Source: an uncultured Ruminococcus sp. (GTDB lineage: Bacteria > Bacillota > Clostridia > Oscillospirales > CAG-272). From it: a stretch of DNA of 11,359 nt. The notes beneath the pieces were generated by a model. The model did not search any database. It was not told where the DNA came from and saw only the letters and a program-made list of their open reading frames with translations. The stretch is from positions 1 through 11,359 of the forward strand of contig CACYZS010000036.1 in NCBI GenBank assembly GCA_902778985.1, read 5' to 3'. The position numbers and the translations under genes were made by a program. Each line of letters begins with the position of its first letter. Positions within the stretch are counted from its first letter, which is position 1. Below, piece after piece: positions 1 through 8,508 of the stretch.

Positions 1-281
1 AGAAAAGCGTCGTCCGAAAAATCGGCGGGAGACTGCGCCATTTGCTGCGGATAAAGAAACGGGAAATAACGCAGAACCGGTTGATCGGTCAGAGTAAACT
101 CTTTGGGTGCATGATCAGAGTATTTGTAGTTTTCCGTATCACGCAGAACGGCATACTCCTCGTCCGTTATTTCGTCTCCGACAATACTTGCAAAGCGTTT
201 GTCCCGTGAGGGTTCACACGACGCGAGCAAAAGCAGCCCCAAAACGAGAAGCAAAACGAAAGAAACGGCGCGCAACTTCAT
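1..281 (-). CDS. Putative lipoprotein of unknown function, N-terminal part only
   Basis: The frame opens with ATG at 279-281 and runs off the left edge after about 93 codons. An AAGGAGG ribosome binding site lies just upstream (about 287-293), which fixes the start. The first 22 residues are a lipoprotein signal peptide: MKLR, a run of Val/Leu, then the lipobox LLASC with the lipidated Cys at residue 22. The mature protein would be anchored to the outer face of the membrane. The visible mature part is hydrophilic (an acidic GDEITDEEY segment, later a PFLYPQQ segment) and matches no family I recognise. It is transcribed divergently from clpB and has its own promoter. Lipoprotein assignment is strong; function is unknown. 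Confidence 0.8.
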   Translation of the reverse strand, partial: MKLRAVSFVLLLVLGLLLLASCEPSRDKRFASIVGDEITDEEYAVLRDTENYKYSDHAPKEFTLTDQPVLRYFPFLYPQQMAQSPADFSDDAF

Positions 282-385
282 AAAGCCCTCCTTTGCATTA
301 TCTGTTTCCCTGACGATACGATAATTGATAAACGTTGTTATGCGGTCGGGAAACGGAGAAAAAAATTGTGAAACCTTCTGCTTAT

Positions 386-414
386 ATAATATCCGAAAAA
401 GAAAAAATTGTCAA
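386..414 (-). promoter_or_regulatory. Sigma-A promoter for the leftward lipoprotein gene
   Basis: On the minus strand a consensus TTGACA -35 box (complement of 409-414) is followed after exactly 17 bases by TATTAT (complement of 386-391). The spacer is T-rich. The predicted transcript would start near 379 and carry an untranslated leader of roughly 100 bases before the ATG at 281. I see no convincing riboswitch or terminator in that leader. Confidence 0.75.
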
Positions 415-498
415 GGGACGGAACGCACCCGCAGAACCGGGGCGCGTTCGACCGCTTCGTTATTCCCTATTCCTGCTGTCGGTTCGCCCGGCGGCGGT

Positions 499-525
499 TT
501 AGCACTCTGTGCGTTCGAGTGCTAA
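499..525 (+). promoter_or_regulatory. CIRCE operator (HrcA binding site)
   Basis: The site is a perfect inverted repeat TTAGCACTC, nine bases, GAGTGCTAA. It matches the published CIRCE consensus in every arm position. CIRCE is bound by the heat-shock repressor HrcA, usually in front of groESL or dnaK operons and in some Bacillota also clpB. Here it lies 120 bases before the clpB start codon, so clpB is very probably repressed by HrcA and induced when HrcA is inactivated by stress. hrcA itself is not in the window. Confidence 0.96.
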
Positions 526-555
526 CATTTACAATTCGTTCACGGAATTTTCAAA

Positions 556-581
556 TTGCGTTCACGGCTTCGGACTATACT
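556..581 (+). promoter_or_regulatory. clpB: Candidate clpB promoter downstream of CIRCE
   Basis: TATACT at 576-581 is a good -10 box. The best -35-like hexamer nearby, TTGCGT at 556-561, is only 14 bases away, shorter than the usual 16-18, so the assignment is weak. A second possible -10, TACAAT at 530-535, touches the right edge of CIRCE but lacks a recognisable -35. The leader then contains a small hairpin (stem 608-613/619-624) just before the GGAGTGAG ribosome binding site at 632-639. Confidence 0.35.
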
Positions 582-645
582 ATTTCCAGATGGTCAAAGA
601 AAGTCTAACCGCCAAACGGGCGGTACGGAACGGAGTGAGAAAAGT

Positions 646-3162
<2,517 letters not shown>

Positions 3163-3169
3163 CCCAAGC

Positions 3170-3199
3170 AAAAAACCGACGCTTGCGCGTCGGTTTTTT
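3170..3199 (+). terminator. Intrinsic terminator of clpB
   Basis: Arms CCGACGC (3176-3182) and GCGTCGG (3187-3193) form a 7-bp GC stem around the loop TTGC. Six A residues before and six T residues after extend the pairing and supply the U-tract. It begins 8 bases after the clpB stop and separates clpB from the next promoter. Confidence 0.93.
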
Positions 3200-3219
3200 C
3201 GTTTTTTCGGTCTTTTATC

Positions 3220-3248
3220 TTGCAATCGAGCGCAAAACGCGGTATAAT
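3220..3248 (+). promoter_or_regulatory. Sigma-A promoter of the EEP-domain lipoprotein gene
   Basis: TTGCAA (3220-3225) and TATAAT (3243-3248) are separated by 17 bases. The transcript should start near 3255 and carry a leader of about 60 bases before the ATG at 3313. The gene is therefore monocistronic and independent of the heat-shock control of clpB. Confidence 0.88.
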
Positions 3249-3312
3249 GGAATTCAAAAATCAAAACGGGACGCCCCCTTCGGTCCCGAATACGTCCTCG
3301 AAAGGATCCGTT

Positions 3313-4779
3313 ATGAAGAAGATGAAACGACTGCTCTCGCTCCTCCTCGTCCCCGTTCTGCTCCTGCTCGCCTCGTGCGGCGGAACGGTGGACGCGACCA
3401 CCGCGTTCGACGGTACCTACGCGATCACCTTCTCGGTCTCGGGAAACGAGACCACCGTTCGCGTTCCGGCGGGCGAAACGCCCGTCTACACGGGTGAAAC
3501 CTCTTGGGAAACCTCCGAACACTATTACAAGATCACAGGTTGGGACAAAGAGTTCGTCCCCGCGACCGAAAACGCCACCTATACGGCGACCGTCGGCGAA
3601 TACGGACTGACGGTCTACGAGATCCGGTTCAGTCTCAAGACCGCAAGCGACCTGATCCGCGTTTCGGTTCACGAGGGCGAAACGCCGACGCCGCCCGACG
3701 GATACGACGCGCCCTTCTATACCGACGATAAGATCGGCAACTTCTCGGGTTGGGACAAGGAGATCGTCCCTCCGACGGCGGAAAACATGAACGGCAAATC
3801 CTTCGTCGTCTATACCGCCAGATACACCTACGCGCCGCGCTATTACGATATCACCTTCGTCGTGGAGGATACCGAATATAAGGTGCAGACCGCCGGAAAA
3901 ACCCTTCCCGAATGTCCCGTCACCCCCGAAAAGGACGGGATGCTCTTCGTCGGGTGGGACAAGGAGATCGCCCCGGCAACGTCCGACGCCGTCTACACCG
4001 CGATCTTCATGAGCGCCGACTGCCCGACGACCTTCACGGTCGCGTCCTGGAACATCGGGCATTACGCGAACGGCAACGCCAACAACACCCGGATCGCCGA
4101 TTCCGACTACGAGACCAAATCGCAGGAATACCGCGACTACATCGAGGGGCTTGACGCCGATATCCTGTGCGTCAACGAATACAGCCGTCTCTTCACGCCG
4201 AGCAACCCCGCCGAAACCGCGCTGTTCGCGGAACGCCCGCCCATCTACTTCGCCGGCGAGCAGCGGCATTTCAGTTGCAACGCCGTCTTCTCGAACCTGC
4301 CGCTCCGGAACATCACGGTCCACAATTTTGAATGCAACCAGGGCGTAGAACTGCTCTATTCGTCGACCAACAAAGCGGAGTATTACTACTATATCACCGC
4401 GGAACTGGTCGTGGGGACCGAGACGGTGCACTTCGTCTTCACCCACCTCGCCTTTGACGAGGACCGCTCCCCCGATACGGTCTGCCAGGCGCAGATCGCC
4501 GAACTGATCGACCTGTACCGTGACGTCGACCACGTCGTGATGATGGGCGACTGGAACGCCTACCACAAGTTCTACTTCGATCCGTTCGCCGACGCGGGCT
4601 ACTCGCTCGGCAACTACGGCGAGATCCTGACCTGCACCGGTTCTGCGACCGGCGGGCTCGAATGGGCGGTCGACGATATCATCGTCAAGGGACTGACCAT
4701 CAGCAATTTCCGCGCCGTCAACACGTCCCTCTCGGATCACATCGCCGTCGTCGCGACGATCTCGCTCGTCACCCCGTAA
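3313..4779 (+). CDS. Surface lipoprotein with three WDKE repeats and an endonuclease/exonuclease/phosphatase (EEP) domain
   Basis: The ATG at 3313 follows AAAGGA (3301-3306) and starts a lipoprotein signal peptide with lipobox LLASC, lipidated Cys at residue 22; 488 residues. Residues about 28-235 hold three related beta-type repeats, each containing GWDKE (76-80, 146-150, 214-218) and ending in a YTA-type strand. They resemble the Listeria-Bacteroides (InlB B / Flg_new) repeats common on Clostridia surface proteins. The C-terminal half (about 240-488) has the ordered catalytic motifs of the EEP superfamily: Asn247 in SWNIG, Glu289 in VNEY, His378 in THLA, Asp413/Asn415 in GDWN, Asp454/455, and Asp475-His476 in SDH. 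It should be a metal-dependent phosphoesterase displayed outside the cell. The substrate (DNA, RNA, phospholipid headgroup or sugar phosphate) cannot be told. The gene is monocistronic and converges on the M32 peptidase. Confidence 0.88.
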   Translation: MKKMKRLLSLLLVPVLLLLASCGGTVDATTAFDGTYAITFSVSGNETTVRVPAGETPVYTGETSWETSEHYYKITGWDKEFVPATENATYTATVGEYGLTVYEIRFSLKTASDLIRVSVHEGETPTPPDGYDAPFYTDDKIGNFSGWDKEIVPPTAENMNGKSFVVYTARYTYAPRYYDITFVVEDTEYKVQTAGKTLPECPVTPEKDGMLFVGWDKEIAPATSDAVYTAIFMSADCPTTFTVASWNIGHYANGNANNTRIADSDYETKSQEYRDYIEGLDADILCVNEYSRLFTPSNPAETALFAERPPIYFAGEQRHFSCNAVFSNLPLRNITVHNFECNQGVELLYSSTNKAEYYYYITAELVVGTETVHFVFTHLAFDEDRSPDTVCQAQIAELIDLYRDVDHVVMMGDWNAYHKFYFDPFADAGYSLGNYGEILTCTGSATGGLEWAVDDIIVKGLTISNFRAVNTSLSDHIAVVATISLVTP

Positions 4780-4780
4780 C

Positions 4781-4963
4781 CGACGCACGGCGTCGCAATG
4801 ATATCCGTTCCGTTCGGAACGGATGATATACGCCTGCGGCGTATGTTTGATAACCATCATATTGCGCCTCCGGCGCAATATATCATGCTTGCACAAGCAA
4901 GTATATCATACGGCGCGGAGAAAAATCCGCGCCGTATATCATATCGCGAACGCGATATATCAT
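4781..4963. repeat. Array of seven dissimilar hairpins joined by an ATGATAT/ATATCAT heptamer
   Basis: Seven adjacent palindromes with different arm sequences fill the space between the convergent genes. Stems: 4781-4786/4790-4795; 4803-4811/4816-4824; 4828-4834/4838-4844; 4859-4868/4872-4881; 4886-4891/4894-4899; 4908-4919/4926-4937; 4941-4948/4951-4958. Every arm pairs perfectly; loops are 2-6 bases (ACG, GTTC, TGC, TCC, CA, GAAAAA, AA). The linkers are nearly constant: ATGATAT at 4798 and 4823, then its reverse complement ATATCAT at 4880, 4903, 4936 and 4957. The linker orientation flips around a degenerate centre near 4845-4858. The array holds no plausible reading frame of its own. Function is unknown; it may act as RNA 3'-end structure, a nucleoid or topology site, or a mobile-repeat relic. 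Confidence 0.9.
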
Positions 4964-4965
4964 TT

Positions 4966-4997
4966 GAAAAGAGCGCCTCGCAAGAGGCGCTCTTTTC
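4966..4997. terminator. Bidirectional intrinsic terminator between convergent genes
   Basis: A perfect 14-bp stem (4966-4979 with 4984-4997) surrounds the loop GCAA, a GNRA tetraloop when read on the plus strand. Both strands give a CTTTT run at the 3' side of the stem. The stem overlaps the first two bases (on the plus strand) of the M32 stop codon triplet at 4996-4998, so it can serve as the end of that gene and also as the last hairpin of the plus-strand transcript. Confidence 0.85.
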
Positions 4998-6501
4998 ACG
5001 AGAGTTGGTAGATGGTCTTGAACTTGTTTTCGAGATAATCGAGGTAGTAGTTCACGTTCAGCGGTTCGCCCGTGATGCGCTTGATCCACTCGTCGGGATC
5101 GGTAAGCGACGCGATCGAGAAGACGCGCTCGGTCAGCCACGCGCCGACCTTCGAGAGGTCGCCCTTGGAGACGGCGTCGAAGACGTCGAACTCCTTTTCC
5201 ATCGTATGCAGGATCTGCGCGCCGTAGGCGTTCCCGAGCGCGTAGGACGGGAAGTATCCGTACATACCCGTCCAGTGCACGTCCTGCAGGCACCCCTCGG
5301 CGTCGTTCGGGACGTCGACACCGAGATACGCCTTGTACCGCTCGTTCCAGGCGGCGGGAATACCCTTGATCGCGAGGTCGCCGTTGACGAACGCCTTTTC
5401 GAGTTCGTAGCGGATCATCACGTGGATCGGATAGGTCAACTCGTCCGAATCGCAGCGGTTCAGCCCGGGTTTCGAGGAGTTGACGGCGAGATAGAGTTCT
5501 TCTTCCGATACGTCGGAGAAGGTCTTGCCGCCGACCTTTTGCACGATCGGGTACAGGTAGTGGACGAACGCCGCGCTCCGCCCGATGTAGTTCTCGAAGA
5601 AGCGCGAGACCGTCTCGTGCATCGCGGAGGTCATCTCGTCGGCGACGTGGTCGGCGTAGTACTCCTCGGGCTCGTTCTGCATGAACAGGGCGTGTCCGCC
5701 CTCGTGCAGGGTGGTGAAGATGTTGGAGACGAAGTTGTTCTCGTAGTAGTGGGTCGTGACCCGGACGTCGTGCGGTCCGTAGTGGTCGGTGAAGGGGTGC
5801 TCGGTGGTCGAGAGCACCAACGCGGTGCGGCGCAGCCCTTCAAGGTCGAGGATCGCGCGCGAGAACTGCTCCTGCTTGGCGATCGGGACGGGACGGGTGA
5901 GGAAGTCGGTGCGGATCTCCCTTCCCTCTTCCTCGATCCGTTTGATCAGCGGCAGGATCCGCGCTTTCAGGGCGGCGAAAAAGCCGTCGAGTTGCCCGAT
6001 GCTCCCGCCCGGTTCGTAATCGTCGAGCAGCGCGTCGTAGACGGTGGGGTATTTCTTGTCGCGAAGCAGGATCGCCTTACGCGTCAGGTCGACGATCTTT
6101 TCAAACGCGGGGGCGAAGCGCGAGAAATCCGACGCCTTCTTCGCCCCGAGCCACGCGGTGTAGGCGCGGGTCTGCGCCAGATCGAAGCGATAGGCGAAGG
6201 CGGGCGAAAGATTCTTCTCTTTTTCGTGGGAGCGCCAAAGGATCTCGACGGCGCGCTTCTGCCGGTCGGTGAGCCCCTCCGAGTCGTTTTTGAGGGCGGT
6301 CAGGAGCGCCACGTAGCGCTTGGAGTGCGTAAGGGAAAAGAGGCGTTGACCGAGGATCGCCATATCCTCCCCCGCCTGATCCATTCCTTCCTCGGGCGCG
6401 GTGCATTCGAGGTCGAAGTTCAGTTTGCCGATCGCGCGGTCGTAGGCGTCGGCTTCGTCAAGGATCTTCGAAAGTTTCTTCCAGTTGTCTCTTGCCGTCA
6501 C
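4996..6501 (-). CDS. Metallocarboxypeptidase of family M32 (Taq carboxypeptidase / YpwA type)
   Basis: M32 enzymes are cytosolic zinc carboxypeptidases that trim residues from the C-termini of peptides. The conserved motifs of the family appear in order: HPF (235-237), DVRVT (245-249), HEGGH (266-270) with zinc ligands His266 and His270, HETVS with the third ligand Glu296 exactly 30 residues after His266 (the Taq enzyme spacing), NRCDSDELTY, and GCLQDVHW (Asp407-Trp410) followed by GYFPSYALGN. The length, 501 residues, is normal and no signal peptide is present. The start is GTG at 6499-6501, 7 bases after AAGGAGAG; no in-frame ATG offers a better fit. HETVS replaces the more usual HESQS-type motif. 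The gene lies 59 bases behind the ABC operon, with a hairpin between, so it may be partly co-transcribed. Confidence 0.96.
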   Translation of the reverse strand: MTARDNWKKLSKILDEADAYDRAIGKLNFDLECTAPEEGMDQAGEDMAILGQRLFSLTHSKRYVALLTALKNDSEGLTDRQKRAVEILWRSHEKEKNLSPAFAYRFDLAQTRAYTAWLGAKKASDFSRFAPAFEKIVDLTRKAILLRDKKYPTVYDALLDDYEPGGSIGQLDGFFAALKARILPLIKRIEEEGREIRTDFLTRPVPIAKQEQFSRAILDLEGLRRTALVLSTTEHPFTDHYGPHDVRVTTHYYENNFVSNIFTTLHEGGHALFMQNEPEEYYADHVADEMTSAMHETVSRFFENYIGRSAAFVHYLYPIVQKVGGKTFSDVSEEELYLAVNSSKPGLNRCDSDELTYPIHVMIRYELEKAFVNGDLAIKGIPAAWNERYKAYLGVDVPNDAEGCLQDVHWTGMYGYFPSYALGNAYGAQILHTMEKEFDVFDAVSKGDLSKVGAWLTERVFSIASLTDPDEWIKRITGEPLNVNYYLDYLENKFKTIYQLS

Positions 6502-6519
6502 GGTTTTTCTCTCCTTTTC

Positions 6520-6546
6520 AAAAGGGGGCGGGATATCCCCGCCCCC
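6520..6546 (-). terminator. GC-rich hairpin ending the ABC operon, abutting the M32 ribosome binding site
   Basis: On the minus strand GGGGGCGGG pairs perfectly with CCCGCCCCC (6538-6546 with 6524-6532 in plus coordinates) around a five-base loop, followed by only four T residues. It begins 14 bases after the stop codon of the second ABC subunit. The short U-tract suggests an incomplete terminator. Because the M32 ribosome binding site begins only a few bases later and no promoter can lie between them, M32 expression must come from read-through or from a promoter inside the ABC gene. Confidence 0.65.
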
Positions 6547-6560
6547 CGGTTTTATGCGGG

Positions 6561-8507
6561 TTATTCCAGTTCAAAGGCACCGGTGTAGAGCCGGTAGTAG
6601 GTCCCCTTCGCCGCGATCAGGTCGGCGTGGCTGCCGCGCTCGATGATCCGACCGTGGTCAAGGACCATGATGACGTCGGAATTCATGACCGTCGAGAGCC
6701 GGTGCGCGATGACGAAGACCGTGCGCCCTTCCATCAGTTTATCCATACCGCGCTGCACGATCGCCTCGGTGCGGGTATCGATCGAACTGGTCGCCTCGTC
6801 GAGGATCATGACCGGGGGATCGGCGATCGCGGCGCGCGCGATCGAAATCAACTGACGCTGTCCCTGCGAGAGGTTGGCGCCGTTCTCGGTCAGAAGGGTG
6901 TCGTAGCCGTCGGGAAGCCGGGTGATGAAATCGTCCGCGCCCGCCAATTTCGCCGCCTCGATACATTCGTCGTCGGTCGCGTCGAGCCGCCCGTAGCGGA
7001 TATTGTCCATGACCGTCCCCGAGAAGAGGTTGGTCTCCTGCAAGACGATGCCGAGTGAGCGACGGAGATCGGACTTTTTGATCTTGTTGACGTTGATCCC
7101 GTCGTAGCGGATCTTGCCGTCGGCGATGTCGTAGTAGCGGTTGATCAGGTTGGTGATGGTGGTCTTCCCCGCTCCGGTCGCGCCGACGAAGGCGACCTTC
7201 TGCCCCGGTTCCGCCCAGACGCTGACGTCGTGAAGAACGGGTTTGCCGGGTTCGTAGGCGAAATCGACGTTAAAGAGCCGCACGTCGCCGCGAAGACGCG
7301 TGTAGGTCAGCGTACCGTCCCCGTGCGGGTGTTTCCACGCCCAGATCCCGGTATGCTCGGCGGTCTCGGTGAGATTGCCGTTCTCGTCGATCTTGGCATT
7401 GACCAGCGTGACGTAGCCGTCGTCCACCTCGGGCGCCTCGTCCATCAGTTCAAAGATGCGCCCGGCGCCCGCGGCGCCCATGACGATCGCGTTGATCTGC
7501 TGCGAGAAGTTATTGATGTTCCCGGTGAACTGCTTGGTCATCGTGAGGAACGGAACGACCAGACTGATCGTGAGCGGCAGCCCGGAGATCGAAAAGTTCG
7601 TGATCCCGGTGACAAGGAAGACGCCGCCCACCGTCGCACAGAGAACGTAGAGGATATTCCCGATGTTCATGATGATCGGGCCGAGGCAGTTGGCGTAGGC
7701 GTGCGCCTTGAAACTGTCCTCGTAGAGTTGGTCGTTGATCTGATCGAACTCGGCTTTGCTCTTCTCCTCGTGGCAGAAGACCTTGACGACCTTCTCGCCG
7801 TTCATGATCTCCTGGATAAAGCCCTCGTTCTTCCCCATCGAACGCTGCTGACGGACGAAGAAGCGCGCCGAGCCGCCGCCGATCTTGCGGGAAACGAAGA
7901 CCATCGCGACAACCCCCGTCAGAACGATCAAGGTCATCCAGACGCTGAACCAGAGCATGATCAAGAGAACGGTCAGAACGATCACGCTCGACTGCACCAG
8001 ACTGGGCAGCGCCTGCGAGATCAACTGACGCAGGGTGTCGATGTCGTTGGTGTAGTAACTCATGACGTCGCCGTGCTTGTGCGTGTCGAAGAAACCGATC
8101 GGCAGGTTCTGCATACTGTCGAACATTTTGCGGCGCATCTTGTCGAGGAAGCCCTGCGTGATGATCGCCATCATCTGCGACTGGAGCGTAAGGAAGACAA
8201 TCGAGCAGACGTAAAGCGCGATCAGAATGGACACCAGCGGCACGATCTGCTGCGCCGCCTCGGCCCAGGAGGTGTTCCCCGCTTTCCCGAAATCGGTCAC
8301 GATATCGATCACCTTCTGCAGGAAGATCGAGGGGATCGACGAAACGACAGCCGAACAGATCATGCAGAAGATCGAGATCGGCAGCATCACGGGGTAGGCG
8401 CGGAACAGGTTGCCGACGATCCGTCCGAGGATCTTCATACTGAAGGCGGGACGGCGGCCGCGCATATCGGTCGGGGCTGCGCCCCGGGTAGGCATCGGTC
8501 TCGGCAT
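6561..8507 (-). CDS. ABC exporter half-transporter, catalytically canonical subunit of a heterodimer
   Basis: This is a fused membrane plus ATPase subunit (type IV / ABCB-like exporter) of 648 residues. A short Arg/Pro-rich cytosolic leader (1-22) precedes about six hydrophobic helices (roughly 28-340). The ATPase domain has Walker A GATGAGKT (442-449, Lys448), signature LSQGQ (546-550), Walker B ILDE with Glu571, D-loop SSID, and switch His602 in IAHR. Glu571 and His602 mean its own Walker site can hydrolyse ATP. A segment of about 45 residues between membrane and ATPase domains (DDGYVTLVNAK to LRGDVRL) is a feature I recall in clostridial relatives. The ATG is one base after the TGA of the upstream subunit and GGTGGAG lies just before it, so the two are translationally coupled. 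The substrate may be a drug, lipid or peptide and cannot be assigned. Confidence 0.95.
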   Translation of the reverse strand: MPRPMPTRGAAPTDMRGRRPAFSMKILGRIVGNLFRAYPVMLPISIFCMICSAVVSSIPSIFLQKVIDIVTDFGKAGNTSWAEAAQQIVPLVSILIALYVCSIVFLTLQSQMMAIITQGFLDKMRRKMFDSMQNLPIGFFDTHKHGDVMSYYTNDIDTLRQLISQALPSLVQSSVIVLTVLLIMLWFSVWMTLIVLTGVVAMVFVSRKIGGGSARFFVRQQRSMGKNEGFIQEIMNGEKVVKVFCHEEKSKAEFDQINDQLYEDSFKAHAYANCLGPIIMNIGNILYVLCATVGGVFLVTGITNFSISGLPLTISLVVPFLTMTKQFTGNINNFSQQINAIVMGAAGAGRIFELMDEAPEVDDGYVTLVNAKIDENGNLTETAEHTGIWAWKHPHGDGTLTYTRLRGDVRLFNVDFAYEPGKPVLHDVSVWAEPGQKVAFVGATGAGKTTITNLINRYYDIADGKIRYDGINVNKIKKSDLRRSLGIVLQETNLFSGTVMDNIRYGRLDATDDECIEAAKLAGADDFITRLPDGYDTLLTENGANLSQGQRQLISIARAAIADPPVMILDEATSSIDTRTEAIVQRGMDKLMEGRTVFVIAHRLSTVMNSDVIMVLDHGRIIERGSHADLIAAKGTYYRLYTGAFELE

Positions 8508-8508
8508 C

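Noticed and set aside
556..645. TTG at 556 as the start of clpB, adding 30 residues
   Set aside because: The extra residues do not resemble ClpB and overlap the likely promoter. ATG 646 has a good ribosome binding site and gives the family's usual N-terminus.
3220..3312. An earlier start for the EEP lipoprotein (TTG at 3220)
   Set aside because: It falls on the -35 box, and the added residues would precede the signal peptide. ATG 3313 yields a proper lipoprotein leader.
4781..4963. CRISPR array
   Set aside because: Repeats of a CRISPR array are near-identical with unique unpaired spacers of similar length. Here the unique parts are themselves palindromes and the constant part is only 7 bases; no cas gene is nearby.
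4798..6588. A plus-strand frame of 596 codons opposite the M32 gene
   Set aside because: It runs through the hairpin array and antisense to an intact M32 gene with all catalytic motifs. Composition is shadow-like.
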